Shown: positions 1 to 10,300 of the stretch, piece by piece
Layout of the letters: every line of letters starts with the position of its first letter
Numbering within the stretch: position 1 is the stretch's first letter
From: Strigamia acuminata
Taxonomy: Eukaryota; Arthropoda; Chilopoda; Geophilomorpha; Linotaeniidae
Length of the DNA stretch: 64,000 nt
NCBI GenBank assembly: GCA_949358305.1
Contig: OX442314.1
Span: 1,116,001 to 1,180,000 of the forward strand
Direction of reading: 5' to 3'
The notes under the pieces: model-generated
Database searches by the model: none
Seen by the model: only the letters and a program-made list of their open reading frames with translations
Told to the model about the DNA's origin: nothing
Program-made: the position numbers and the translations under genes

Positions 1-59
1 ACTAATCAGACTATTTTAAATAAACATATCTTACAGTTTGACATTTGCAAACTATCAAA

Positions 60-2513
60 ATGACGAAAAGCGGGAAAAATCGAAACCCTTCAACCGCAAG
101 CGCCCGAAGAAAAGCCATGGAATCCGCCAAGGCAAGGGCCGAAGCATTAGCTAGTCCAGCGTTAGAAAAGCAGCCACCGGAGCCGACGAGGGAAAAAACG
201 ACTGGAAATACACCAGTCAACGAAAACCACGCGGAAAAACCACCCGAGAATGTGCCGACCGAAAAAACGCCGGCTAGTAAAGTACCCGCTAGCAAAAACC
301 CAACCAATAAAACGCCGATAAATCAGCGAATCGAAGAAGAAGTCGAAGAAGAGGAGGAAGAATCCGGACAAAGTCAGAACGGGTATAACCTATTCGACAA
401 TCGGGATAATCACCAGAGTAATCGTATCACGATCACGCACGGTTATAATTCGAAGAAATCCCAAATCGATAGCTGTAAGGAAGCGTATGAACTCGCTCGA
501 CTGGAGGGAATCCCTTACGATGAAGAAGGGGATCCGCTGGCCCAATTGGACATGATACTCCGGCTGACAAGAGAACGGGCGGAAAAAAGAGCTATCCGAC
601 AAGGAAAGAAGGCCGTCAAGCGTCAAAAAACGAATAATCAGACGACCGACTCGTACGACTCGACCCGAACCAGTTCCGACGCGGACGACGAAAGCGAAGC
701 TGATTCGCTCGATTCGAAAGGAATTAACGTCCAAGGATGGGCTAGTATCGTAGACGAGCCCGTCGAAGTGCAAAACGAATTCTTGGAAGCTTTTCAGCAA
801 GACAGTCGCAATAATCGCGGGAGACAATCGTGGGCATTCGCACAATCTTTCGCCGCTAAAGCTGGCCATACCAGCCAAACGCCAAACGACCCGAATTCTG
901 AAATGATACGATTAATTAATCAGAAAAACCAGGTCAGAAATCAACAGGGACAAGATAGGTTGGCAATGCCAAGCCTCGAAGATATACGGACGGTTAAAGC
1001 CAACGTCGACGCAGCCAACGAAGCCGCGAAAACCAAAATCAAGACCGCTAACGACGCCGAAAGAGAAGCCGCGAGAATTAATTCGCAGTTACACGGAGAA
1101 AGGAAATCAACCATCCGGATAAAGCAAAACAACGGGGTCCTGAGCGGAACAGCCGTAAATGGAATCTTTCCCCCCGGAACTCAACTAGCCGCGACTTCTC
1201 CAAATTTAACCAATCAAAATTCCCCTCAACACCAGAATTCTTCGCAAAACCACCAATTCCTTCCTCAAAACGGAAATATTTCACCGAGTTATGGGAGTCA
1301 GAGCCAATCCGACCCCATATTGGAAGAGCGATTACGAATGATAGAAGAACACATACGTGCTGATTCACGGACCGGCCGAAACCAAGACTTGGATGAACGA
1401 GACGAACAGAATGAAAACCTACTCCGAAAATATTCAGCCGACCGCTGGGCGTTAGATAACAAAGACCGAAACATCAAGTGGCCCCAGCTGCGCCTGATGA
1501 AATTCGACGGTACGTGGAGGGCAGGAAATAAATTTCTAAATGAGGTGGCACTCACCATCTCGAGACTCGGAGCCGAACCAGACGAAATGGTAGTTAAGGG
1601 GCTGCCAGAAATGCTGGTAGGAGAGGCGAGAGAATGGTATGTGGAGGCGAACTTGAAGTATTGGGAGCAATTTGTGGTCGCCTTCAATACGCAATATGGC
1701 GAGACACAAAAAGAGATTAGACAACGAGTCAGTCTCATGCAGCAGGCGACCGGAGAAGAGCTACGAGCCTATTTTCTGCGAGCTAAAAGTCTGTTCAATG
1801 AACTGTATACTCCGCTGGACGCTTACGCTCAACGACTAATTTTTGATAAAGGATTGAACGAGGCATCCAAAAAGGTGCTTCGCGACATGAACGCTCCAAC
1901 AACCGACAGCTTCGAACAACTGTTGAAATTTGTCGATAAACGTCACGAAGAAGTAAATGACCGGTACACAGACGCTCTAACACCGGAAGAAAGAAAATTA
2001 GTCCAACTTCGCATACAGCGAATCCACGCCAGAAATAACGACGCAGGGCGATTAATCCGGTCGCGAACGTTCCTAAACGGAGACATAGAGGCGGCCCCAC
2101 CAAAGAAACCCAGCGACAAGTCGACTTCTAACCCGATACCGGCTCCAAAAGCTTACAGAGCCAGTACGAACTCCGACGCAACTAACCTCGAAGACGGGAG
2201 AGAAAGTGAAGAAGACGACTCCGAGCAGAACTCAGAGGGCGACGCGAATAAAACCGAGCATCACAACCCAAAGAGTGACAAGCATTACGAAAAAAGGGAT
2301 TTCACAAAACGATCATTCACACGGACGGAAAACTCTACTACAAGACCTTGCAATTATTGTAACGAGGTGGGACATTGGAGGAGGGATTGCCCGAAACGAA
2401 AAAAGAGGAAGGAAGAGAAGAAAGCCGCCGAGAACGAAGCATTGTTAGAAAAGCTAACAGCTAAATTTGAAGAATTGACAAAAAACTGGTTAAAGCAGAC
2501 AGAGAAAAAATAA
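60..2513 (+). CDS. Gag polyprotein of LTR element A
   Basis: Structural capsid/nucleocapsid protein of a Ty3/mdg4-like retrotransposon, about 817 aa. The start is the ATG at 60; an in-frame TTG at 45 is less likely. The N-terminal 150 residues are rich in Lys, Glu, Pro and Thr and look disordered. A Gln/Asn-rich middle follows. A capsid-like helical region spans roughly residues 485-660 and includes the conserved block around FDGTWRAGNKFL and the W..F..F..Y motif. One CCHC zinc knuckle (CNYCNEVGHWRRDC) lies near residue 767, then a basic tail. The ORF is unbroken. The last codons contain an A AAA AAC slippery site, so part of the product may be extended in the -1 frame. It resembles the Gag of element C at the window end. 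Confidence 0.93.
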   Translation: MTKSGKNRNPSTASARRKAMESAKARAEALASPALEKQPPEPTREKTTGNTPVNENHAEKPPENVPTEKTPASKVPASKNPTNKTPINQRIEEEVEEEEEESGQSQNGYNLFDNRDNHQSNRITITHGYNSKKSQIDSCKEAYELARLEGIPYDEEGDPLAQLDMILRLTRERAEKRAIRQGKKAVKRQKTNNQTTDSYDSTRTSSDADDESEADSLDSKGINVQGWASIVDEPVEVQNEFLEAFQQDSRNNRGRQSWAFAQSFAAKAGHTSQTPNDPNSEMIRLINQKNQVRNQQGQDRLAMPSLEDIRTVKANVDAANEAAKTKIKTANDAEREAARINSQLHGERKSTIRIKQNNGVLSGTAVNGIFPPGTQLAATSPNLTNQNSPQHQNSSQNHQFLPQNGNISPSYGSQSQSDPILEERLRMIEEHIRADSRTGRNQDLDERDEQNENLLRKYSADRWALDNKDRNIKWPQLRLMKFDGTWRAGNKFLNEVALTISRLGAEPDEMVVKGLPEMLVGEAREWYVEANLKYWEQFVVAFNTQYGETQKEIRQRVSLMQQATGEELRAYFLRAKSLFNELYTPLDAYAQRLIFDKGLNEASKKVLRDMNAPTTDSFEQLLKFVDKRHEEVNDRYTDALTPEERKLVQLRIQRIHARNNDAGRLIRSRTFLNGDIEAAPPKKPSDKSTSNPIPAPKAYRASTNSDATNLEDGRESEEDDSEQNSEGDANKTEHHNPKSDKHYEKRDFTKRSFTRTENSTTRPCNYCNEVGHWRRDCPKRKKRKEEKKAAENEALLEKLTAKFEELTKNWLKQTEKK

Positions 2514-2860
2514 ATCTGTCTGCACGCCCGGAAGACCGAACCCCGAATAGAACCACGAACGAAACAATTAACCAAGCAATCAACGAAATAATTACGGAAG
2601 AAATAGATAAATTAAAAATCGAATTAGATAATAAAGAAACCAGCGACTCAGATTCGGAAGATGAATTAAAAACCAAATGGAAAAACACCAATTGGTTAGA
2701 AAAACAAATTAAGGAATTACAGACGAAAATCGCTTATTTCACCACAGCCTACTTCACCACCGAAAAATTAAAATACCGTGGCTCAACCACTGGCAGAAGA
2801 AGAACCACCCCACCTCCTTCTATGAGTGCCCTCAAGGAGTCACTCGAGAGGAAGATGTAG
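2471..2860 (+). CDS. -1 frame extension of Gag A (remnant Pol frame)
   Basis: The frame one base behind gag is open from 2471 to a stop at 2858-2860, about 120 codons beyond the slippery site. It has no ATG near its start, so it would be made only by frameshifting at 2480-2486. The translation is Lys/Glu/Asn-rich and coiled-coil-like, with a basic Thr/Pro-rich segment near the end. I see no protease DTG/DSG, no reverse transcriptase and no integrase motif. The simplest reading is that it joins the first and last parts of a former Pol frame after loss of the middle. A functional short extension remains possible because the frame has stayed open. Confidence 0.6.
   Translation, partial: RIDKKLVKADREKINLSARPEDRTPNRTTNETINQAINEIITEEIDKLKIELDNKETSDSDSEDELKTKWKNTNWLEKQIKELQTKIAYFTTAYFTTEKLKYRGSTTGRRRTTPPPSMSALKESLERKM
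2480..2523 (+). promoter_or_regulatory. Programmed -1 ribosomal frameshift signal, element A
   Basis: The heptamer A AAA AAC (2480-2486) is in the gag reading frame. Eight bases later comes a perfect 9 bp stem (GCAGACAGA 2495-2503 pairing with TCTGTCTGC 2515-2523) with an 11-base A-rich loop that includes the gag stop. Heptamer, spacer and stem fit the standard retroviral arrangement. The -1 frame is open on both sides of the slip site. Confidence 0.85.
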
Positions 2861-2925
2861 TCAAAAAACATTTTTAAAGAGAAATTTCGCAATGTCATTT
2901 ATCTTTTTATTTTATAACGACATTG

Positions 2926-2939
2926 CTGAGGAGGGGACG
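2926..2939 (+). other. Polypurine tract of element A
   Basis: The purine-rich GAGGAGGGGACG-type run ends directly before the TG that opens the LTR at 2940. This is where plus-strand DNA synthesis is primed in LTR elements. Confidence 0.7.
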
Positions 2940-3525
2940 TGTGGTGACCACGAGGTCATAAAAGTGTTTTTAGTATTTACAATAATTAATCGTCAGATTA
3001 TTACGAGAAAACTAGCTATACTAGTTTTACCGTTTCTGCGGAATCAACATGATGACGTCAGCCATTTTGCATAATTCCCCGAATTTATGCAAATACGTCA
3101 TTTCCGGTCATTAGGGGGTATTTAAACCCGTGTTTTGACCGGAAGCGCGACTTACAGATATATCACAGCAACAGTAGCATCACACCTCACCTTTCAGGCC
3201 GAGCACCACGGATTGATAGAGGACCGATGCCAGTTGCCCAAGTCATCTGTAACACCAAGCCAAAGATATTTGTCGTAGCAAAACTACGACCGAAATATCT
3301 CATCATCGCCGAAGCGTTTTGCGAACACGTGTTTCGCCAGGACGCCATTAACCCTAGACAACCAGAAGCCACGTGTAAGACTGCCGTGCAGCAACAATCG
3401 TATCCGACCAACAAGGATCCGAGACCAACCTTAAGTATTATTACTATTGTATTACAAGTGTGAAATAAAAGGTTTATTAGTAAGATATTGTGTACGTTTA
3501 TTTACCGGAAACCAAGGTTACGACA
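2940..3525 (+). repeat. 3' LTR of element A
   Basis: The LTR is 586 bp, begins TGTGGTGACC and ends TTACGACA. A TATTTAAA promoter-like box lies at 3119-3126 and an AATAAA poly(A) signal at 3464-3469. Its ends resemble those of the element C LTR (starts TGTTGTGACC, ends GCGCGACA), so the two elements belong to related families. Confidence 0.85.
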
Positions 3526-4005
3526 AGCTGAGGTGGCCTGATGTGTCGATAGAGAATAATGAAATCAAACGATAACAATTCAACTACAGACAATATACAA
3601 GTTCAGTTATCAAGCCAGGGGGGTTAGTGGGTGAGGAACTGATGCTTATATAGTTCTGTAGAACTACTAGATTGGCGACAGCCAATCAGCGTATGAATCG
3701 GCGGATTCGCGGGTCACTAGTCCGGACCTAATATATGACTATGTCCAGATGGGCCCAGTTGGGGTCCAGAAGGGTCCGATTGGTTCCCTTCGACAGGTAA
3801 GTAATGTGGATATTGATTCGATAGAATCAACATCATCAAGTAATTAATACTTAATTCATATTGAATAAAATAGTTATATTTTATTCACCGTGTCTAAATA
3901 ATTATTTATCACACTTTTTAGTTTTATCGAGTTTGAATTACGCGCGTTTGGTAAACAGCGCCATCTATTGTGAACATTGATAAATACGGATTTGTAATCA
4001 TCACA
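3526..4005 (-). repeat. 3' LTR of element B, interrupted by element A
   Basis: It is identical by eye to 16157-16636. The outermost seven bases (TGTGGAG in plus orientation) are missing here because element A sits at that point. In element orientation it starts TGTGATGATTAC and carries a TATATAAG-type TATA box (3645-3653). Confidence 0.9.
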
Positions 4006-4747
4006 CATCCCCCGGTGACAATCATAGAGTTTACCAACTTTTTAATTGTCATTCTTAGTGTATAAGAAATGTTCACCTAATTCTATCGAATTAATCCACT
4101 TGGTAAGTATTTTATTAAACTTAATCGCGTTATTTCTTTCAGAAACTTCGTCACCCGATTAGACTAATCGGCTTCCCTGTACAACGCAACTCCCGGTTGC
4201 TAAGCGACGGAAATGAACTCGTCCGAACATGGATACATGTTCGAGAAAACTAATTTCGATAGAAATTTTATTTTCGCCATCAAATAAACTTCTCCACAGC
4301 TTATTAATTATCCAGATGATCAAATAAAATAAATTTATGCAAAATTTTATTTATCGGAAAAATCTAAACTACTAATTTTTATTACGATTGTCATAAAAAT
4401 TATTGAATTTCAACTTGAAATTCTTCAACACTTTGAACAAAGCAAAATAAACACAAAATTTCCACAAATAATTATGAAATTTGTAAATAAATCAAACAAA
4501 CATATATTAATATGATTCGTTCAAACAAAATCAAATTGAATTCGGAAAGAACAATTAAATTGAATCTAATTTTTAATCAACTATATTCGTTAGAATATTT
4601 AAATAATTAGTTCTAATTTTAAATAAAAACTGAACACACTACTCATGAGAATACTGGAAAAATCGCAAACACAACAAAACACTTGGAATATTTTTAGTCA
4701 AAAATATTTCCACTCAGAAAAAATAACGAATGTTAATTTTGTCCCTT
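4006..4747 (-). other. 3' untranslated region and polypurine tract of element B
   Basis: About 740 bp without a convincing ORF, AT-rich (many AAATTA/TTTAAT runs). Directly next to the LTR, 4006-4013 reads on the minus strand as GGGGGATG, which fits a polypurine tract for plus-strand priming. Confidence 0.6.
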
Positions 4748-6277
4748 TCATTCCTTCTTCTCGACTTCAGTCGAGTCTTTCTCTTCCTTCTTCTCGACTT
4801 CAGCAGAAGTCAGAAAATCCGACTCTTCAGTCGCCTCTGTCGAGACGGCGGAAAACACAGCTTCTTCCGGCGCTTCGATTTCCTCTGGGCTCGGAGGTGG
4901 GAACGGTAGATCCTCGAGCAACTCCGCCACAAAATCGACGACGGAAAGCAACTCCTCGGCGTCCTCGAACTGTGCGTCGTCCGAAGTCTCAGACTTAGAC
5001 GCTGGAGGGGCGCTAGACACGTCGGTTACGGCCGCTGGAGGATCCTCCACGGGTTTAGACGACGTTTCAACAGCCTGTTGAAGCTTACGAGCTCGCCCTC
5101 GTGCCAAGATGTTGGTGCGTTGAACTTTGGCAATTTCTCTCGCTCGATCGAGCGTCAGGCAGCCTCGTCCACGCGACATCGCTCTTGGTCGAACGAATTC
5201 TTCCTGCACCTCGCTTCCGGCGCTCTCGACGGCTTGGACAGTTTCAGTAGAAACTTCGGAGTCCTCGGATGGCGGCGGCGACTGTCGAAGGAGTTCGACT
5301 CGGACACCGGCGTTGGCCTCAGCGCGGGTCCAGGTGAGGAAGCGCGGGTCGATGTAAACCGCTTCGCCACGACTATTCAGGAAAAGACGGCACTTGGGGC
5401 AGTGAGCCCAACATCGCTTCTCATTTGGCTTAATGCCTTTCACCACGTGGGGCTGAACCTCCTTGCGCCACGGCTCCGAACGCGGTCGCGTTTTCCTTCC
5501 ACGGCAGTTTGGACAGCGCATTAGAGAAGAACCTGCGGATGCACCGCAGCACCACCCACAGCCGACGCAAAATGGGCAGATCGTCTCTGTGGCCTGGTCC
5601 GTTACGATGTTATCGTGCGGAATTCCTGCAGCCATGTCACGTTCGCACTGTTCCTTGCGCAGGCGGGCCTTCTCATCCTTCTTTCGTGCCTTGTTGGCCG
5701 CTCGGTACTCGCGGTTGCAAGAAACGGGCTCCGAATAACGCAAAGCGCCCGGCGGCGGCTCATTCCATCCGTATTCTGATGCAGAAGACTCAGCACCAGC
5801 AGGAAGATGCGTAACAGCCGCTGATTGTCCCGTCACAGTCGGTGCAGCCGCATTCGACGTGTTGGCGACGGTGGGCGCCACGCTTGCAGTTGGCGGCCGA
5901 AATTCGGGTGAATGCGGGGCCAACGGGACGTTGATAACGTTCGCGGGCGGATACGCCACCTGGGCCAACGGGGCCAATTGCGCCGACTCATAAACAGTTG
6001 GCTGCGCAGAAGTGGATGGGGCCTGCATCATCGCATTCAAATCGAGCGGAAGTCCGTCCGGGTGGACACTGAGCCAATTAAGCGTTGCGAGTTGCAGCGG
6101 CGTCAGGGCGTACATCGAGGCGGGCGCCGTCGGTATCGGTTGGGCCCTCATGTAAGCGCGTTCCGCTGAACGGCGTTGCTCGTCACTAGACGAGGTGGAC
6201 GAGCTGGAGCTTTCATGACGGTGTCGTCGATGACTCCGTTTTGAACGGTGTTTACCGCTTCCCATCTGCAGACGCAA
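4748..6277 (-). CDS. ORF3 of element B: zinc-binding-like accessory protein
   Basis: An intact 509-codon frame between pol and the 3' LTR, where env lies in some Ty3/mdg4 elements. It is not an Env: I see no signal peptide, membrane segment or furin-like site. The N-terminus is Arg/Ser/His-rich (SR-like, residues 5-40). A Pro/Ala/Thr-rich stretch follows (40-165), then a basic helix (about 187-212) and a cysteine cluster at residues 234, 237, 240, 243, 244, 255, 258, 289, 293 and 296 (CPFCVGCGWCCG, CPNCRGR, CWAHCPKC), which looks like paired zinc ribbons. The C-terminal 150 residues are very acidic, ending in Glu/Lys repeats. A CAG just before the second Met (residue 5) would serve as a 3' splice site, so expression from a spliced RNA is plausible. 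I do not recognise the family. Confidence 0.8.
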   Translation of the reverse strand: MRLQMGSGKHRSKRSHRRHRHESSSSSTSSSDEQRRSAERAYMRAQPIPTAPASMYALTPLQLATLNWLSVHPDGLPLDLNAMMQAPSTSAQPTVYESAQLAPLAQVAYPPANVINVPLAPHSPEFRPPTASVAPTVANTSNAAAPTVTGQSAAVTHLPAGAESSASEYGWNEPPPGALRYSEPVSCNREYRAANKARKKDEKARLRKEQCERDMAAGIPHDNIVTDQATETICPFCVGCGWCCGASAGSSLMRCPNCRGRKTRPRSEPWRKEVQPHVVKGIKPNEKRCWAHCPKCRLFLNSRGEAVYIDPRFLTWTRAEANAGVRVELLRQSPPPSEDSEVSTETVQAVESAGSEVQEEFVRPRAMSRGRGCLTLDRAREIAKVQRTNILARGRARKLQQAVETSSKPVEDPPAAVTDVSSAPPASKSETSDDAQFEDAEELLSVVDFVAELLEDLPFPPPSPEEIEAPEEAVFSAVSTEATEESDFLTSAEVEKKEEKDSTEVEKKE

Positions 6278-7322
6278 ATAAATTATTTATTAAAAATAAT
6301 TCCACTCTAAATAGTCATTCCTTGAGTCCAAAGAATTAAAACGTATTGTTCGCAACGAAAAATACACAACTCGAGTTATTTATAACCCTTAACACGTGAC
6401 ACTAATGAGTCACATTCCCCTTGTGTTTATGACACGAGAATGGACTCGCCTGACAGCGATTTTCATTGAAAATCGCAACTTGTTGATTCTTCAAGAGAAA
6501 AATCCCCTTAGTTTTGTAAACTATTTAGTCCAACTTCCGAGTATCAAAGATAACTTTTCGTATTAATTAATTAACACTTAGTCTAATAAATATCTTTCAT
6601 CGAAAATTCACCGCTAAATAATTTATGCAAGCCTCGACCGCGACTTGATTTAAATAACTAGTGCCCACGTACTTAAACTTAATAAATAATTATTAAACTT
6701 AACCCAACTATTCGACTGAATAGCTAAACTTCCAGAGTGATTTAATGCCGATTCACGCTTATAACAGCACGTGAATTTATAACTTTTTTTATCGGGACGC
6801 CGATATTTTTCAATTGTTGCGAACAATTTTCTAATTCTTTAGTCAAAGAATATTAACGAAAACTACTTACAATTAGAAGCTAGTTTTCCTGGTTTGAAGT
6901 CGGCTAAATAAATTAGCGTCGAAATTCTCAAGTCGAAAAAAATGAAGACGGGTCGAAGGGACGAAGTCACTAGTATCCGTGTGTATTACGAAGTGTTTGT
7001 GTGCAATGAACCCTGGGAATTTTATTCCCTATTAATTGTCGGGTTCGAGGTTTAATCACACCTCGTAAGTCTCGTACCTTCGTAATTACGCGAGATTATC
7101 ACTTTTCCAAGTAATTCTCTGTATTTTGGTTAAAATACATGTAAATACGACCAAAAAATTAAAATATTCTACCGAATATTTAATTCATCGCAACAAATTC
7201 ATATTTTAATATAAGTTTCTATAAATATCGTAATATCTTGTCCTCCGGTGTTGAGATTATAAATCACTACACCTGTCAGACATGTAAATAATTACAGTCT
7301 TCAAGTTTTGAATAAAACTTTA
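6278..7322 (-). other. Noncoding gap between pol and ORF3 of element B
   Basis: About 1 kb, AT-rich, without a long ORF. It could hold intron or splice-acceptor sequence for a subgenomic ORF3 message: the minus strand reads TTTGCGTCTGCAG right before an ATG of ORF3. I see nothing else definable. Confidence 0.5.
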
Positions 7323-10300
7323 TCAATTCCAACAGAACTTTGAGGCTTTTCCTCGTTGTTGGTAAGGTTTTTTAAATACTGCAGTGATGTTTCGCACAAA
7401 ATTTTCATCTGCATATTTAGGATTTGGTTTTCGTTCTTGTCGTGGACGAGTGCTAGTTCGTGGAACTATCGGTTGGGGTTTGCGGGGTTTTCGAGGCGGT
7501 TTCTTTGGAACTTCGCCTCTTTTTAACGCCGCTTTCCTTTCCATAGCAGTTAAGCGTTGTCTATGTCTATGTTTAGACTTTGTAGGCGCAGATTTGTCAA
7601 TCTGCACTGAAGTTGAGTCGGATAATTCCATTGGAATTTCTGAGGAAGTTTCAGGAATTAATTCCATTTCCTCAGCATCCGGAAGTTGATTACTTTCGTC
7701 CATCCATTTAGGATTGTCTTGAGGCGAGTAAGAGGCGGACTTTTGTCCTATTTTCCAAGTCTCAATCGGATACGACGGAGTATAGGGATACAACGCTTTA
7801 ATATTTACTGATTTTTCAATCGAACCATCAGCTAGTTTGCGTAATTTATACGCTCCGCCTGGGAGTACTTTAGTAATCTCCCACGGACCATCTCTCTTCT
7901 CTGCGAAACCAGCAGAAATGTTTTTATCTGCGCACGAGAGAATGTGAGTTTGTTTCCAAACTAAATCTCCAACTTCAAACTCCGTAATTACGAACTTTTG
8001 TTCGTGTATTTTTCTATGTCGTTCAAAATTCAATTGGATTCTGCGATGCATCTCTTGATGCGATCTGCGTAATATATCTAATAGTACTCTGACATATTTT
8101 TCTGGATTTTCTTTGTCAAATGGATTGGCATGTTTAATAATCCTTGGGTCGAAAGGTAATGTTACGATTCGTCCCGTGTTCAGTAGCATCGGGCTTGAGC
8201 CTGTTGCCGCTGAGACATTATTTCTCATCGCGAACGCGAATTCGTCTAAATATCGTGGCCATTGCGTGTGCACATCTGTGTACAAAGCTAGCATCGTCTT
8301 TATATCTCTATTGGCTCGCTCTGTCGGGTTCGCCTGGGCATGATACGTGCTCGTATGAGACGGGCGAATGTTGTACATATCGCAATACTCATTGTAAATA
8401 TCGGAAACAAATTGTTTTCCGTTATCGCTCACAATCTTTTTGGGGTGTCCCCATCTGTTTGTAACAGATCTTAATTCTTGAACGCAGTTAGCGCTCGTGG
8501 CTTTTGTCAAAGCCTTAATTTCAACGAACTTGGTACAATTGTCAATAATGACAAAAATATACTGGTTTTGGGACCTTCCCGCGGGTTTTGGGCCCATCAA
8601 GTCCATGTTAATACATTCCCAAGGATTGGTCATGTTGTGTGGTGTGTACGGAGCTGCGTGCCTTTTCTGTTGAATAGGCTTGTACTGAGCACAGTGCGTG
8701 CAGCTTTTGACGTAGTTCCTGACACTTCTACTCATACCAGGCCAGAAATATATTAAACGCGTTTTCTCAAGCGTCTTACTCATCCCAGCGTGACCGCTTA
8801 GGGGGTGGCCATGACAAGCGAAGAGTACTCGTTTTACGAGTGAACTGGGTACAACGGCTTTAAAGCCATTTCCCGAATCGTTTAATTCCTCTTCGAATGA
8901 AGGGTTAAAATAGATGATCATTTGATCACCATCAACTTCTTTTTTGTCCAAACAATAGTTTTTGACTTTGTTTTTCCATTCTTTTATTTCAGATTGTGGT
9001 ATCCCAACAACCTTGTCATTCAATAAATATTCCCGAATGCGTTTGCATTCAGTATCTAGTAACTGAGCATCTATTATTTCTCTCCTTGTAGGAGGGACTT
9101 CTTTAAGTACTTCAGTCAACGCACTGTACAAGGTTTCTTGTACTTCCTCCCCCTCCTTTTCTTCAGAACATTCTTTAGAATTTTCTGAAAAATAGGAACG
9201 CACACTAGCCAAATATTCTCGTTTCTCCGGGGCACGATTTAATGAAACAGAAGGATTTCCGTCCCACTCAGGCCAATATTGTTTAATTTCAACAGGTTCC
9301 ACATGATCACGAAGAGGAATGTCTTCCTCTGTTAGTGGGGCTCTAGAAAGTGCATCTGCAACTTGATTAGCAGCACCTTTTCGAAAAACAATTTTAAAAT
9401 TTCCACATTGGATTCTTAAGGCCCATCGGCCAAATTTCCCAGATGGTTCAGGCGTTCGCATCAACCATTTCAGTGCTTCTGCATCTGACTCTAAAGTGAA
9501 TGTACCATATTCGAGATATGGTTTAAATCGATCAATAGCCCACACGACTGCGAGACATTCGAGTTCCGGCGTTGTATAACGCTTCTCCGCTCCACGTAAA
9601 ACTCTGCTTGCATAAGCTACAGGTCTGGGTACAGAAATGTTTTTCTGCTTCTTTTCATCGAATATATCGACGTCTTGGCAAAGGACAGCTCCTAAGCCTT
9701 CATGTGAAGCGTCAGTCATGACAACAAATGGCAAAGTCATATCTGGTTTGTGTAGACAATTGTCACCACAAAGTAGCTCTTTAATTCTATTAAAAGCTTC
9801 TGTCTGCTCATCTCCCCACTCGAATGGAGTTTTCTCATTCATCATACGTGTGTATGGCGCGGCAATAGTTCCGTGATTTGGAACAAACTTCCTGAAGAAG
9901 TTAGTCATGCCGTGAAAGCGCTGAATGTCTTTAGCACACGTGGGGGTGGGAAATTTCATGATCGCCGATATTTTATCGGGATCACCGAAGAGACCTTCGG
10001 GTTTAATCCAGTGGCCCAAGAATTTTAATTCTGTACGCCCAAAACGAGATTTCGCTTTATTTATTGTCATGTTGGCTTGGTTAAGCCTTTCCAAAACATC
10101 TCGGACATGTTTGAGATGATCATCCCAATTATCTGAATACACAATTACGTCATCCAAATAAACTAACGCGTAGTCTTGTAAAGCTGAGCCTAAAATGCCT
10201 TCCATCAGACGCTGGAAAGTACAAGGCGCATTGCACAGGCCGAACGGCATTCGCACAAATTGATAAGGGCCGTTTGGCGTATAAAACGCCGTTTTTGGAC

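Larger units (their letters stand above)
1..3525 (+). mobile_element. LTR element A, gag-only, 5' end outside window
   Basis: This is the 3' part of an LTR retrotransposon in plus orientation. It holds a complete gag (60-2513), a short -1 frame extension (to 2860), a polypurine tract and a 586 bp LTR (2940-3525). No protease, reverse transcriptase, RNase H or integrase lies between gag and the LTR, so this copy cannot move by itself. It resembles gag-retaining non-autonomous LTR elements. It interrupts the 3' LTR of element B: base 3526 continues that LTR seven bases after its start. The 5' LTR and the left target duplication lie outside the window, so its full length is unknown. Confidence 0.88.

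Noticed and set aside
1298-1738. Antisense ORFs across gag A
   Set aside because: No recognisable motif; shadows of a long sense ORF.
4748-6277. ORF3 of element B as an envelope gene
   Set aside because: No signal peptide, membrane segment or cleavage site; cysteine pattern is of zinc-ribbon type.
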